Shown here one piece after another: positions 55,439 to 64,000 of a DNA stretch of 64,000 nucleotides; the stretch's first letter is position 1, and each line of letters starts with the position of its first letter. Location: positions 62,001-126,000 of the forward strand of contig UQJW01000003.1 in the NCBI GenBank assembly GCA_900541485.1, in the 5' to 3' direction. This DNA comes from an uncultured Dialister sp. Lineage in GTDB: Bacteria > Bacillota > Negativicutes > Veillonellales > Dialisteraceae. The notes below the pieces were generated by a model that worked only from the letters and a program-made list of their open reading frames with translations, was not told the DNA's origin and did no database searches. The position numbers and the translations under genes are program-made.

Positions 55439-56869
55439 ATGAGTGATAAAGACACAGCCCAAGGCTATGTAGGAAATGACAGGCTTCTTTTAGGTATCGT
55501 TCTTGCAGTCGTCACATTCTGGCTTTTTGCCCAGACGACACTCAATGTAGCACCTGATATGCGGGCCGATTTGGGAATTACGGAAAACTGGAGCAATATT
55601 GCCGTCAGCATTACCGCTCTCTTTTCCGGTATTTTCACCGTCGTATTCGGCGGATTGGGTGATAAATTCGGCCGAGTGAAAGTTACAATGATCGGTGTGG
55701 TTTTAAACATCATCGGCTCTCTTCTGATTGCCCTTTCTCCGTCGGGAACCGTAGTATTTCTTATGGCAGGGCGTATCATCCAAGGGCTGTCGGCAGCCTG
55801 CATTATGCCGTCCACACTGGCTCTTTTGAAAAGCTATTATGACGGGGCTTCCCGCCAGAGAGCTGTCAGCTACTGGTCCATCGGTTCCTGGGGCGGCTCG
55901 GGACTCTGCTCCCTCTTCGGCGGCGCTGTCGCTTCCAGTTTCGGCTGGCGTTACATATTCTTTGGCTCCGTTGTTGTTTCCCTTATCAGTTTGTACCTCA
56001 TTAAAGGAACACCGGAAAGCAAAGTGGAAAATAAAGGCGGAAGCTTCGACTGGCCCGGACTGGCAACCTTTATGGTGGCTCTTGTTTCCTTAAATGTTGT
56101 CATCGGCCAGGGTGCCAAACTCGGTTGGACAAGCCCTGTGATTCTCGGACTTATCGTTGTATTTTTCGTCAGCTTTGCCGCATTCTATCATGTGGAATCA
56201 AACAGCGGCAATGCCTTCGTTGATTTCAAGTTATTTAATAATACGACCTATGCAGGGGCGACACTTTCCAACTTCCTCCTGAACGGTGCGGCAGGAACTA
56301 TCCTGGTATCCTTGGGTCTTTTGCAGGCGGGAGCCAATATGTCCTCCTTTGAAGCCGGCATGGTCACATTGGGATACCTGATTGCGATTCTCGCAACGAT
56401 CCGTGTAGGTGAAAAACTTCTCCAGAAATGGGGCGCAAGGAAACCGATGATTATCGGCTGCAGCATTACGGCTACCGGTATCATTCTTACCTCTTTCAGT
56501 TTCCTTTACACCTGGCAGTATCTCATCGCTGCCGTAGCAGGATTCACCTTATTCGGTATCGGCCTCGGCTTCTATGCGACACCCTCTACCGATGCGGCTT
56601 TATCAAACGTACCGGCGGAACAGGCAGGCTCGGCGGCAGGTATTTACAAAATGGCCTCTTCTTTGGGCGCGGCTTTCGGCGTTGCTCTTTCTGCCGCTAT
56701 TTTTACGGGACTGAACGGAAGCGGTTTTGTTCTTCTGCAAAATATCTTTGTAGGACGAACGGATAATACAGAAATCCGGTTTGCCGCTATGGTAGCACTC
56801 CTCTTCAATGTACTTATGACACTCATTGCCATACTTGCTATCATGAAGACAATACCGAAAAAGAAATAA
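55439..56869 (+). CDS. MFS transporter, DHA2 (QacA-like) type
   Basis: 476 residues with about fourteen membrane helices. The motif-A loop GGLGDKFGRVKV and the drug-antiporter motif C region (SIGSWGGSGLCSLFGGAVA) are present. Such proteins export drugs, cationic compounds or amino-acid derivatives by proton antiport. The start follows GGGAGGG and is close behind the amidohydrolase stop, indicating one operon. Confidence 0.87.
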   Translation: MSDKDTAQGYVGNDRLLLGIVLAVVTFWLFAQTTLNVAPDMRADLGITENWSNIAVSITALFSGIFTVVFGGLGDKFGRVKVTMIGVVLNIIGSLLIALSPSGTVVFLMAGRIIQGLSAACIMPSTLALLKSYYDGASRQRAVSYWSIGSWGGSGLCSLFGGAVASSFGWRYIFFGSVVVSLISLYLIKGTPESKVENKGGSFDWPGLATFMVALVSLNVVIGQGAKLGWTSPVILGLIVVFFVSFAAFYHVESNSGNAFVDFKLFNNTTYAGATLSNFLLNGAAGTILVSLGLLQAGANMSSFEAGMVTLGYLIAILATIRVGEKLLQKWGARKPMIIGCSITATGIILTSFSFLYTWQYLIAAVAGFTLFGIGLGFYATPSTDAALSNVPAEQAGSAAGIYKMASSLGAAFGVALSAAIFTGLNGSGFVLLQNIFVGRTDNTEIRFAAMVALLFNVLMTLIAILAIMKTIPKKK

Positions 56870-56880
56870 AAGAAATAAAA

Positions 56881-56919
56881 AACAACTGCAGTGAAGAATA
56901 CCTGCAGTTGTTTTTTTGT
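56881..56919. terminator. Bidirectional terminator between the MFS gene and bioY
   Basis: AACAACTGCAG / CTGCAGTTGTT perfect 11-bp stem followed by seven T. Confidence 0.9.
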
Positions 56920-56937
56920 CCCGGGAATTTGTAACCT

Positions 56938-57471
56938 TCAACGGATACGCAAAAGGCGGTTTCTGTAGCGGCTCACAAGAAAAGCGGAAAGAACGATTTT
57001 CAAAAGATCGCCGGGGATAAAAGGAAATACACAAAGTGTCAAAGCCGTCCACATATCCGTATGGGTGAGATAAACGAACCAGGCGATACCGAATACATAG
57101 CACACCAGATTTCCCAAGAAAACAGCGCCGAAAAGCTTAATAAATTTATATTCCGTTTTCTCACAAAGCCAACCCACCGCAAAAGCCATGGGAGCAAAAC
57201 CTAAAAGAAATCCCCCCGTAGGCCCGGCAAACATGTGAATCCCGCCGCGGAACATAGAAAAAACAGGAACTCCTGCCGCACCGAGAAGAAGATAAATCAG
57301 GAGCGCCAAAAATCCGTACCGTTTCCCCAAAAATCCGCCGGCCAGCATGGCCCCTAAGGAAGCAAGAGAAATAGGAACAGGCTGGATTGGAATGATAAGC
57401 TGCGCCAAAACGGCACAAGCAGCCGCAAAAAGCGCCGCTAAAACCTGCATTCTTATTTTATTATTTTCCAT
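56938..57471 (-). CDS. bioY: Biotin transporter S-component BioY
   Basis: 177 residues, six membrane helices. The family block IYLLLGAAGVPVFSMFRGGIHMFAGPTGGFLLGF is clear in its two parts (LLGAAGVPVFS; GPTGGFLLGF). BioY binds biotin and works alone or with the shared ECF module (not here). The start at 57471 follows AGAGGTG. Its promoter shares a TTGTAAACC half-site with bioB. Confidence 0.93.
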   Translation of the reverse strand: MENNKIRMQVLAALFAAACAVLAQLIIPIQPVPISLASLGAMLAGGFLGKRYGFLALLIYLLLGAAGVPVFSMFRGGIHMFAGPTGGFLLGFAPMAFAVGWLCEKTEYKFIKLFGAVFLGNLVCYVFGIAWFVYLTHTDMWTALTLCVFPFIPGDLLKIVLSAFLVSRYRNRLLRIR

Positions 57472-57502
57472 AGAAACACCTCTTTCTATTTTTTCTAGGT
57501 TG

Positions 57503-57555
57503 ATTATACGGGAATAAAAATATAATGTCAACTGAAAATATTTTTCGGTTTACAA
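57503..57555 (-). promoter_or_regulatory. bioY promoter with BirA-like half-site
   Basis: Minus strand: TTGACA (57526-57531), 17 bases, TATAAT (57503-57508). TTGTAAACC (57547-57555) lies 15 bases upstream of the -35 box, and the region over that box (AGTTGACAT) keeps 6 of 9 bases of the opposite BirA arm. Confidence 0.65.
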
Positions 57556-57847
57556 TATAACTGATATAAGAGAAGAATAAAAATAAAAGAAATGTCTGCT
57601 TTCAAAAAGAAGACAGATATTTTTACGCCTGAAAACAAGAAAATAAGGATAGCAAAAACAAAAACACCCAAATGCCGCACACAAAAAAAGCCGTCGGAAG
57701 GGGTAAGTATGAGCAGACATGTAAAAAATATTTTTGTGACAGCTGAAAACGGTTTACCGGTCAAGTATAATAAAGGCAAGAAAGAAAACATATTTCATTT
57801 ATTTAGTGACAGGGATTCAAAAATGAACCCCTTTATAAGGAGGATCT

Positions 57848-59044
57848 ATGGGTCTGATTAAAGCGGGAATCGGTGCGGCAGGCGGTGTACTGGCGGACCA
57901 GTGGAAAGAATTTTTCTATTGCGACAGTATGCCTGCCGATGTGCTGATGATGAAAGGGCAAAAGCGGACCGGCGGGCGGAGTTCGAATACCGGCGGTGAG
58001 GATAATATCATATCCGACGGGTCGGTGATTGCCGTTAATAACGGACAGTGCATGATGATTGTCGAGTCCGGCAAGGTGGTGGATCTTTGTTCCGAGCCGG
58101 GGCAGTATACGTATGACCGTTCCACAGAGCCGTCTCTTTTTGCAGGCGGTCTGAATAAGGAAAGCGTACTTGCCGTGTTCAAGCAGATAGGACGCCGTTT
58201 TACTTTTGGCGGGGATACGGGCAAGGACCAGCGGGTCTATTATTTCAATACGAAGGAAATTGTAGGAAATAAATACGGTACACCCAGTGAGATTCCGTTC
58301 AAGGTATCTGATGACGATACGGGACTGAAATTGTCGGTTCGTATCCGTTGTTTCGGCGAGTATTCTTATAAAATTGTCGACCCCATTCTGTTTTATACGA
58401 ATGTGGCAGGAAATACGGAAGACTGCTACGAGAGGAGCCAGCTTGACAGCCAGCTCAAGTCGGAGCTTCTCACGGCTCTCCAACCTGCTTTTGCGAAAAT
58501 TTCGGCACAGCGTATTGATTATACGGAATTGACAGGGCATACGAATGAAATTGCCGATGCTTTAAATGAAGTTCTTTCCAAAAAATGGACGGAACTCCGG
58601 GGGATTGCGGTCGTTTCTTTCGGTGTGAACAGTGTCAGGGCGAATGAGGAAGACGAGGAAAAAATCCAGAAGCTCCAGATGGGTATGGCGATGTCCCGTC
58701 CCGGTGTCGCTGCCGGTGTTATGGTAGATGCCACATCAGATGCTATGCGGAAGGCTGCTGAAAATGAGGGCGGTATGGGCGCTATGGGCGGTTTCTTCGG
58801 TATGAATATGGCAGGTATGACAGGGGGAAATGCGGCAGGAAATCTCTACGGTATGGCGGCAGCAGAAAAACCGGCACCGGTGCCGCAGAACGGTTGGCAC
58901 TGTCCTTCTTGCGGAGAAAGTGGAAATACGGGAAATTTCTGCTCCAATTGCGGAAAACCGAGACCCGGGGAAGACTGGACCTGTTCATGCGGAACGGTCA
59001 ATCACGGTAAGTTTTGTACCAACTGCGGAAAACCGAAAATGTAA
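57848..59044 (+). CDS. SPFH-domain protein with C-terminal zinc ribbons (YdjI-like)
   Basis: 398 residues. An SPFH/virion-core-like domain (about 20-270: VIAVNNGQCMMIVESGKVVDLCSEPGQYTY; DDTGLKLSVRIRCFGEYSYKI) is followed by a Gly/Met-rich linker and three short zinc-binding knuckles (CPSCGESG; CSNCGKPR; CTNCGKPK). It resembles B. subtilis YdjI, which acts with membrane partners YdjG and YdjH near the stress protein PspA. The next two genes encode those partners. The start follows AAGGAGG. Confidence 0.8.
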   Translation: MGLIKAGIGAAGGVLADQWKEFFYCDSMPADVLMMKGQKRTGGRSSNTGGEDNIISDGSVIAVNNGQCMMIVESGKVVDLCSEPGQYTYDRSTEPSLFAGGLNKESVLAVFKQIGRRFTFGGDTGKDQRVYYFNTKEIVGNKYGTPSEIPFKVSDDDTGLKLSVRIRCFGEYSYKIVDPILFYTNVAGNTEDCYERSQLDSQLKSELLTALQPAFAKISAQRIDYTELTGHTNEIADALNEVLSKKWTELRGIAVVSFGVNSVRANEEDEEKIQKLQMGMAMSRPGVAAGVMVDATSDAMRKAAENEGGMGAMGGFFGMNMAGMTGGNAAGNLYGMAAAEKPAPVPQNGWHCPSCGESGNTGNFCSNCGKPRPGEDWTCSCGTVNHGKFCTNCGKPKM

Positions 59045-59145
59045 GAACGGAAAGGGAAATCTGAAGGACCGCTTTGGAAGGAAAGCGGAGGATCTTTATG
59101 ATTTCCCTTTTCCCGAAATCAGAAAGAAAGTAGAGTGGGAAGTGT

Positions 59146-60264
59146 ATGGCAGATACTTCTGTAAGTTATCAATGCCCGAACTGTAACGCTCCTCTTGCTT
59201 ATGAGCCCGGCGAAGAAAAGGTGACCTGTGCGTATTGCGGCACCGAATTTGCCGTTTCCGATTTGGAAGCTTTTTATGCTGCAAAGGAAGAACAGGCGGC
59301 GAAAGCGGAGGAAGCGAAATTAAAAAAATGGGATACGAAGAAAGCGGGAAAGGACTGGAGTGACGAAGAAGAAAAAATGCTCCGTGCCTTTACCTGTTCG
59401 TCGTGCGGTGCGGAAATTGTTTGTGATGAAAATACGATTGCCACGGAGTGCTGTTATTGCGGAAATCCGACAATGATTCCCCAAAGATACAGCGGAAGTC
59501 TTCGTCCCGACTATGTGATTCCTTTTCAAAAAACGAAGGAAGATGCCCAAGCGGCATTCAAAAATTTTTATAAAGGAAAGATTCTTTTGCCGGGAAGTTT
59601 CGTTACGGAAAGCAGGATTGAGGCGATACAGGGCATGTATGTGCCGTTCTGGCTTTTTGATTCCTCCGTGACCGCTACGGCAAGTTTCCGCGGGAAAAAT
59701 GTGGATACTTTTGTGGTAGGAGATAACCGGGTGACGGAGGAGCATATTTACGATTGTGAACGGGAAGGGACCATGAAATTTTGCCGTGTGCCCGTAGACG
59801 GCAGTAAAAGAATGGACGATGTCTGGATGGAAAGTATCGGTGCTTACGATTATTCGACGATGGTTCCGTTTACGACGGCCTATCTGGCAGGGTATCTGGC
59901 GGATAAGTATGATGTGCCTGCCGAAGAGGCGGCGCCGAGGGCGGATGAACTTGTGGCGGACACGTCGCTTTCCATGCTAGATGATACGGTAAAAGGATAT
60001 GCATCGGTCGGCAGGATTGACGGCTTTATTTCCAAAGATGAAAATCATGTCGCTTATGCACTGGCTCCCGTGTGGATACTGACGACACGGTACCGCGGCG
60101 AGCCTTATACATTTATCATGAACGGACAAAGCGGAAAATTTGTGGGCAGTCTGCCTGTGGACAGAAATAAATCTTTATTCTACACAGGTCTGTCGTTTGC
60201 CATCCTTTTACCGGTTTTTTATTACATTTCCAAATATATTTTGGGCATGCTTGATTTGTTATAA
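59146..60264 (+). CDS. Zinc-ribbon membrane protein (YdjG-like)
   Basis: 372 residues. Two zinc ribbons (CPNCNAPL ... CAYCGTEF; CSSCGAEIVC ... CCYCGNPT), a coil between them, a beta-rich middle domain, and a single C-terminal membrane helix (LSFAILLPVFYYISKYI). It matches the B. subtilis YdjG pattern, a membrane anchor for PspA-type stress proteins. It lies about 100 bases after the SPFH gene; the start ATG has a GTGGGAAGTGT stretch and only a weak ribosome site. Confidence 0.78.
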   Translation: MADTSVSYQCPNCNAPLAYEPGEEKVTCAYCGTEFAVSDLEAFYAAKEEQAAKAEEAKLKKWDTKKAGKDWSDEEEKMLRAFTCSSCGAEIVCDENTIATECCYCGNPTMIPQRYSGSLRPDYVIPFQKTKEDAQAAFKNFYKGKILLPGSFVTESRIEAIQGMYVPFWLFDSSVTATASFRGKNVDTFVVGDNRVTEEHIYDCEREGTMKFCRVPVDGSKRMDDVWMESIGAYDYSTMVPFTTAYLAGYLADKYDVPAEEAAPRADELVADTSLSMLDDTVKGYASVGRIDGFISKDENHVAYALAPVWILTTRYRGEPYTFIMNGQSGKFVGSLPVDRNKSLFYTGLSFAILLPVFYYISKYILGMLDLL

Positions 60265-60274
60265 GGAGGCAGTG

Positions 60275-61045
60275 ATGAAGAAATTTATAATGGTTTGCCT
60301 GCTCATCCTGACAGCGCTTTTCTTGCCCTCTTTCTCAAGCACGGCCGAAGAAGTCGTACCGTCTTTGTTTGACGGGGCGGGTCTTTTGAACACCGCCCAG
60401 GCGGAAAATCTGAGAACACGGATTGCCGTTATGGAAAAGAAACATCATGTCCGTATCGCCGTAGTGACACAAAAGACACTGGGCGGGCAGAGGATAGGAG
60501 ATGCGGCGGACCGCCTTGCCGATATGTATTACAGCGACGGAGAAAACGGAAATATCGTTCTTCTTGTCGATATGGGGAGCCGGGAATATTATGTATCCAC
60601 CGACAGGGAAATGAGAAAAAAGATTACCGATGAGACGGGGATGGAGGAAATGAGGAAAGCCTTTACGGAAAAATTATCGTCCGGCGATTATGAGGGAGCG
60701 TTTAATGCGTATGTCTCCGTAACGGACAGGCTTCTCACCTATTATGAAAAAGAGGGAAAGCCTTATGATCCGGCCGATGCATTTTCTCCTATGGCGCTTC
60801 TTGCAGGCGGTGTACTTGCTTTTTTGGCGGCTTTGGGAATACGCGGCCGTCTTATTGATACGATGAGTAATGTAAAACCTGTCGTATCGGTGTCGGAATT
60901 TTTGGAAAAAGACAGTTTTCATCTGACTTCGGAAAGCGACCGCTATCTGTATACGAACCGTATCGTAACGCCTATACCCAGACCATCAGAACAGAGTTCC
61001 CAAGGGTCTTCCGGCGGACACGGCGGAGGCGGCGGGCGGTTCTGA
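60275..61045 (+). CDS. TPM-domain secreted/membrane protein (YdjH/YgcG-like)
   Basis: 256 residues. A signal peptide (residues 1-26), a TPM domain (LFDGAGLLNTAQAENLRTRI ... VLLVDMGSREYYVSTD), one membrane helix (LLAGGVLAFLAALGI) and a C-terminal Ser/Gly-rich tail ending GGHGGGGGRF. This is the YgcG/YdjH layout. The start at 60275 follows AAGGAGG. It completes a ydjGHI-like trio in a different order. Confidence 0.8.
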   Translation: MKKFIMVCLLILTALFLPSFSSTAEEVVPSLFDGAGLLNTAQAENLRTRIAVMEKKHHVRIAVVTQKTLGGQRIGDAADRLADMYYSDGENGNIVLLVDMGSREYYVSTDREMRKKITDETGMEEMRKAFTEKLSSGDYEGAFNAYVSVTDRLLTYYEKEGKPYDPADAFSPMALLAGGVLAFLAALGIRGRLIDTMSNVKPVVSVSEFLEKDSFHLTSESDRYLYTNRIVTPIPRPSEQSSQGSSGGHGGGGGRF

Positions 61046-61062
61046 CAAATCCGGGACAAAAT

Positions 61063-61096
61063 AAAACTCTCTCTTATGACGGAGAGAGTTTTTTGA
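61063..61096 (+). terminator. Terminator after the ydjGHI-like trio
   Basis: AAAACTCTCTC / GAGAGAGTTTT stem, 11 bp, then TTTT. It lies between convergent genes. Confidence 0.88.
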
Positions 61097-61104
61097 TTTC
61101 TTTT

Positions 61105-62514
61105 TTATAATGTGGAGAAAGCGGGAAGATATTCCATGCAGGCCCAGCAGAGAAGGGCATTGACAAACATCGTTATAAGCGACAGTTTGAGTCCTTCTTT
61201 CATTTGTACACCTGCATCAAGACCGAAACCGACGGGAATGGCTCTTGTGGTGACGGGAAGAATGTAGGCACACGAGCAGGACGCCATAGCGCCGAAAACG
61301 TAAGGAATGGGATTGATGGAAACGGCACTGCATATGGAAAGAATCATGGGAATCCCGATGGAAGCACCGCCCGTATTGCTGGACATTTCCGACATGAAGC
61401 AGGTGAAAGCACAGAAGACGAACATGGTCATAAATCCGCCGGTGAGATGAAGTGCCGTGAGGATATGAGCCATTTGGTCAACCGCTCCTGTTTCGGTAAT
61501 CAGTTTACCCAAAGCAAGACCGGAAGAGGCCATAATCATAATGCCCCACATGGCATGACTTTCCGCAAACTGCCAGGTGAGAAGAACTTCTTTTTTTTCG
61601 TCTTTCAGAACAAACATGAGCATGCCCATGACAAGGAAAACGTAAGCCGGTTTCATGCCCGGCAGAATATCCGCATAGAGAGGACGGAGAAAAGCAAGAA
61701 TAATGGCAAGAACAAAAATCCAGAAACAGATTTTTTCGCCTTTTCTCACAGGACCGAGGGCTTCGTACATTTTCATAAATTCTTCTCTTGTGCCGTGGAG
61801 ACTGTGAACGGAGGAGTTCATATACCAGAGGAATAAAAGATTGACGATGAAAATTACGATGAGAATAGGAAGAAAGCGGGAAATCCATTCGACGTACATG
61901 AATTCTTTTCCCGTAATCTGTTCAAGATAGGAAATACCGACCAGATTGGCAGGACTTCCGATAGGAGATCCGAAACCGCCGATACCGCTTCCCCAACCGA
62001 TAGCCAAAAGAATGGGAACGGCAAGTTTGCTGTGGAGTATATCTTTTTCTCCTACAAATTGGAGCATGCCGACTGCAATGGGGCAGAATATGGTGGCCAC
62101 CACCGTATTGGGAAGAAAGGCGGAAAGAACGACAGAGGCACCGAACCAGACGAGAATCTGCTGTTTCATTGACGTTCCGATAAGGCAGAGGGTGCGGAGA
62201 GAAATCCTTTTGTCCAGTCCTGTTGTCGTCCAGGCCATACAAATGAGGTCGCTCCCTAAAAGAAGAATGACGATGTCGGTAAAATACAGGGCAATTACAT
62301 GGGGATTGGGAATCATATTAAAAACGGCGTTCACCGCAATGGGAAGAAGAGAGGTGACGGCGATGTGGACGGGACGGAAAATCCACCACAGTGCCATCCA
62401 TACGCCTGTAGCAATAGCAAATGCGCCGTGCGTTCCTAAAACAGGCATTAATAAAAGCCCGGCAAGAAAAAATCCGGCGGGACCGGAAAGTAATTTTAAA
62501 TTGTATCTGCCCAT
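61105..62514 (-). CDS. DASS-family (SLC13-type) anion/carboxylate transporter
   Basis: 469 residues, about eleven to thirteen membrane helices. The family's two substrate-loop motifs are recognisable: the SNTxxA signature as MSSNTGGASIGIP and an earlier FLPNTVVATIF. Members import di- or tricarboxylates with sodium. The divergent LysR gene likely regulates it. The start ATG follows GAGGGCTC. Confidence 0.82.
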   Translation of the reverse strand: MGRYNLKLLSGPAGFFLAGLLLMPVLGTHGAFAIATGVWMALWWIFRPVHIAVTSLLPIAVNAVFNMIPNPHVIALYFTDIVILLLGSDLICMAWTTTGLDKRISLRTLCLIGTSMKQQILVWFGASVVLSAFLPNTVVATIFCPIAVGMLQFVGEKDILHSKLAVPILLAIGWGSGIGGFGSPIGSPANLVGISYLEQITGKEFMYVEWISRFLPILIVIFIVNLLFLWYMNSSVHSLHGTREEFMKMYEALGPVRKGEKICFWIFVLAIILAFLRPLYADILPGMKPAYVFLVMGMLMFVLKDEKKEVLLTWQFAESHAMWGIMIMASSGLALGKLITETGAVDQMAHILTALHLTGGFMTMFVFCAFTCFMSEMSSNTGGASIGIPMILSICSAVSINPIPYVFGAMASCSCAYILPVTTRAIPVGFGLDAGVQMKEGLKLSLITMFVNALLCWACMEYLPAFSTL

Positions 62515-62608
62515 GATGAGCCCTCTTTTCTTTGATTTTGTGCATTTCCTTTTGTATCTATTATAGAAGAAGAGAGTATCATTGAAAAACTGTAAAAAAT
62601 TGTTTATT

Positions 62609-62627
62609 ATACAAATATAAATTGTAT
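62609..62627. promoter_or_regulatory. Candidate LysR operator between the DASS gene and lysR
   Basis: Palindrome ATACAA, 7 bases, TTGTAT (T-N11-A type) in the 140-base divergent gap, 28 bases before the lysR start. This geometry is usual for LysR-type binding sites. Confidence 0.55.
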
Positions 62628-62654
62628 TTAAAGATAAAAGCGGAGGGAAACGCT

Positions 62655-63572
62655 ATGAATTTCACGAGTCTTGACTATTTTATTGCTCTCGTGCAGGAGA
62701 AAAGCTATACAAAAGCGGCACAGCGGCTGCATGTGACACAGCAGACACTTTCTGCCCATATCGCGGCACTGGAAAAAGAAATGAACTGCAAACTGGTGAT
62801 CCGCCAGATTCCCCTTGATTTCACCTGGGCGGGCCGTGTATTTTACCGTCATGCCCTTTCACTCCGGACGGGAAAAGATACGATGGAAAAGGAAATCGCC
62901 GATGCCGCTTCCGATGAGACCGGCGTTCTGAGGCTCGGTATTTCTCCGAACAGAGGCCGTCTTGTCCTTCCCGAAATCTTATCTGCCTATACGGCGGCGT
63001 ATCCGGGTATTCACGTGGAGCTTACGGAAGAAATTAACCGGGGACTGATGAAAAAGCTGCTTGACGGGGATATGGATTTGACGATTGCCTATTTCAAGGA
63101 AGATGTACCGGGGGTGACGAGAGAATTATTTTATAAAGAAGAAATCGTATTATTGATACCGAAATCATTATTTCCCGAAAAAGGAAACGAAAAAATCATT
63201 GAAGAAATCAAAAGTAAAAAAGAGGGCTGTCTTGCGCCGCTCAAAGACTTCCCATTTTTGCTGACCGGTAGCGGCACCGTGCAGGGACGGCTGTCACGCC
63301 GCCTTTTTGCAGAGGCGGATATAGAACCGCCTGTTCTTGTTTCTTCCGATAATTTGGAACTTCTTCTCGATCTCTGTACAAAAGGGACGGGCGCTTTTTT
63401 CTGTCCCGATGTGCAGGTGGCAGGCAATGTAAGTCCGGAAAAACTGAAACATCTTCATGTCATTCCGCTGGCCCATTCGAAAATAGAAATTTCTTTCGGG
63501 TACAGAAAAGAACTGCGCCAATGGAAACCGCTTGCTAATTTTATTTCACTGGCGAGGGAAAAACGGCACTGA
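62655..63572 (+). CDS. LysR-family transcriptional regulator
   Basis: 305 residues. N-terminal winged helix (SLDYFIALVQEKSYTKAAQRLHVTQQTLSAHIAALEKEM) and the two-lobed effector domain (GVLRLGISPNRGRLVLPEIL). The start at 62655 follows GGAGGGAA. It is divergent from the DASS transporter gene and probably senses its substrate. The typical LysR RxG motif after the helix-turn-helix reads IPLDFTWAG, slightly unusual. Confidence 0.88.
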   Translation: MNFTSLDYFIALVQEKSYTKAAQRLHVTQQTLSAHIAALEKEMNCKLVIRQIPLDFTWAGRVFYRHALSLRTGKDTMEKEIADAASDETGVLRLGISPNRGRLVLPEILSAYTAAYPGIHVELTEEINRGLMKKLLDGDMDLTIAYFKEDVPGVTRELFYKEEIVLLIPKSLFPEKGNEKIIEEIKSKKEGCLAPLKDFPFLLTGSGTVQGRLSRRLFAEADIEPPVLVSSDNLELLLDLCTKGTGAFFCPDVQVAGNVSPEKLKHLHVIPLAHSKIEISFGYRKELRQWKPLANFISLAREKRH

Positions 63573-63621
63573 CACGGCAAGAGTGATACAATAAAGAAAA
63601 CGGGTTACGAAAGGAGTTTTT

Positions 63622-64000
63622 ATGAAAACATATATAGCTGCCGCTTTATCGGGCATTATGCTGCTCGCATCGTCTTTGACGGGAGAGGCCCATCATCTCG
63701 GACCGTCGGATTTCACCGTGGCGGGGTTCACAAAAGATACGACCGCCTATGATGTCCGTCGTGCCTGGGGCGAGCCTGTAGTGACGGGAACAGTGAGCGG
63801 CGATTATAAGAAATCTGGCATTTGGCATTTGAAAATCCGGGACAGTATCTGGATGTATCCCGACTTCAGTCTTCTTTTTTCCGACTCCCGGTACGGCAGG
63901 GAAAAAATTTACTCCCTGGCGGTTTTGTATGATTCCGGTTGCCCTCTTCCGAAAGGAATCCGCTTGGGCGACAGTGCGGAAAAAGTAAAGAAAACCTACG
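63622..64000 (+). CDS. Exported protein of unknown function (3' end outside window)
   Basis: 126 residues visible. A signal peptide (MKTYIAAALSGIMLLASSLTGEA) is followed by FTVAGFTKDTTAYDVRRAWGEP and, after about 100 residues, GIRLGDSAEKVKKTY. This pattern of short repeated modules beginning with a GIxLGDSxxxV turn resembles SmpA/BamE-like periplasmic folds. The start follows AAAGGAG. Function unknown. Confidence 0.75.
   Translation, partial: MKTYIAAALSGIMLLASSLTGEAHHLGPSDFTVAGFTKDTTAYDVRRAWGEPVVTGTVSGDYKKSGIWHLKIRDSIWMYPDFSLLFSDSRYGREKIYSLAVLYDSGCPLPKGIRLGDSAEKVKKTY

Noticed and set aside
57592-57861. An 89-codon plus-strand frame upstream of the SPFH gene
   Set aside because: No ribosome site, runs through the probable promoter (TATAAT near 57765) and over the SPFH start; Lys-rich composition reflects AT-rich DNA.

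Overview
The window looks like a chromosomal segment of a low-to-mid GC, diderm Firmicute, most likely a Negativicute such as Dialister or a relative. This is inference from gene content. The gene set and signals are Firmicute-like: a perfect CIRCE box, a DUF1934 (YwiB)-argS-pyrG cluster, homologues of B. subtilis YdjG/H/I, and strong GGAGG ribosome sites. A single-domain MCE/MlaD protein nevertheless implies an outer membrane. No ribosomal RNA is present; one tRNA-Arg(CCU) is.

Layout. 1-1.9 kb: larB (cut by the window edge) and larC for the nickel-pincer cofactor; a LarA-family enzyme that would use the cofactor lies at 29.7-31.0 kb. 1.9-4.4 kb: a divergent ZnuABC-type metal importer. 4.6-10.7 kb: CIRCE-controlled hsp20, bioB, a YbjN-like protein, a DraG-like protein that has lost its metal ligands, and recQ. 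10.7-14.6 kb: an AT-rich foreign block with merR, merA, an ISL3-family transposase, and the stub of a tetR-like gene cut by the insertion sequence. 14.7-26.3 kb: a CNNM/CorC membrane protein, the DUF1934-argS-pyrG cluster behind a terminator-like attenuator, a PLD-nuclease/helicase/DUF3427 protein, proA and a DMT exporter. 26.4-26.9 kb and 46.8-47.5 kb: copies of a hairpin-rich MITE-like repeat. 27-32.4 kb: brnQ with a structured leader, a CorA-like transporter, larA, a nitroreductase and the MCE protein.

32.5-36.5 kb: a two-gene McrB-like AAA+ ATPase / DUF2357 PD-(D/E)xK nuclease system. It is preceded by a run of seven consecutive small hairpins, the most unusual non-coding structure in the window. 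36.8-44.6 kb: a ferric-iron-type ABC importer (FbpABC layout) and a second Mn/Zn/Fe importer (TroABCD layout) on the other strand. 44.9-53.8 kb: mnmG, rsmG, three type IV pilus/type II secretion motor genes without any pilin gene, a HAD phosphatase, a SAP-domain protein and the tRNA. 54.2-57.5 kb: an M20 amidohydrolase with an MFS exporter, and bioY, whose promoter shares a BirA-like half-site with bioB. 57.8-61 kb: an SPFH / zinc-ribbon / TPM trio like B. subtilis ydjGHI but without pspA. 61.1-64 kb: a DASS-family transporter with a divergent LysR regulator, and the start of an exported protein.

The recurring themes are metal homeostasis (three ABC importers, CorA-like and CNNM proteins, the nickel cofactor, mercury reduction) and biotin acquisition (bioB plus bioY). 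Possible defence genes are the McrBC-like pair and perhaps the PLD-helicase. All functions are assigned by reading motifs; no database search was run.
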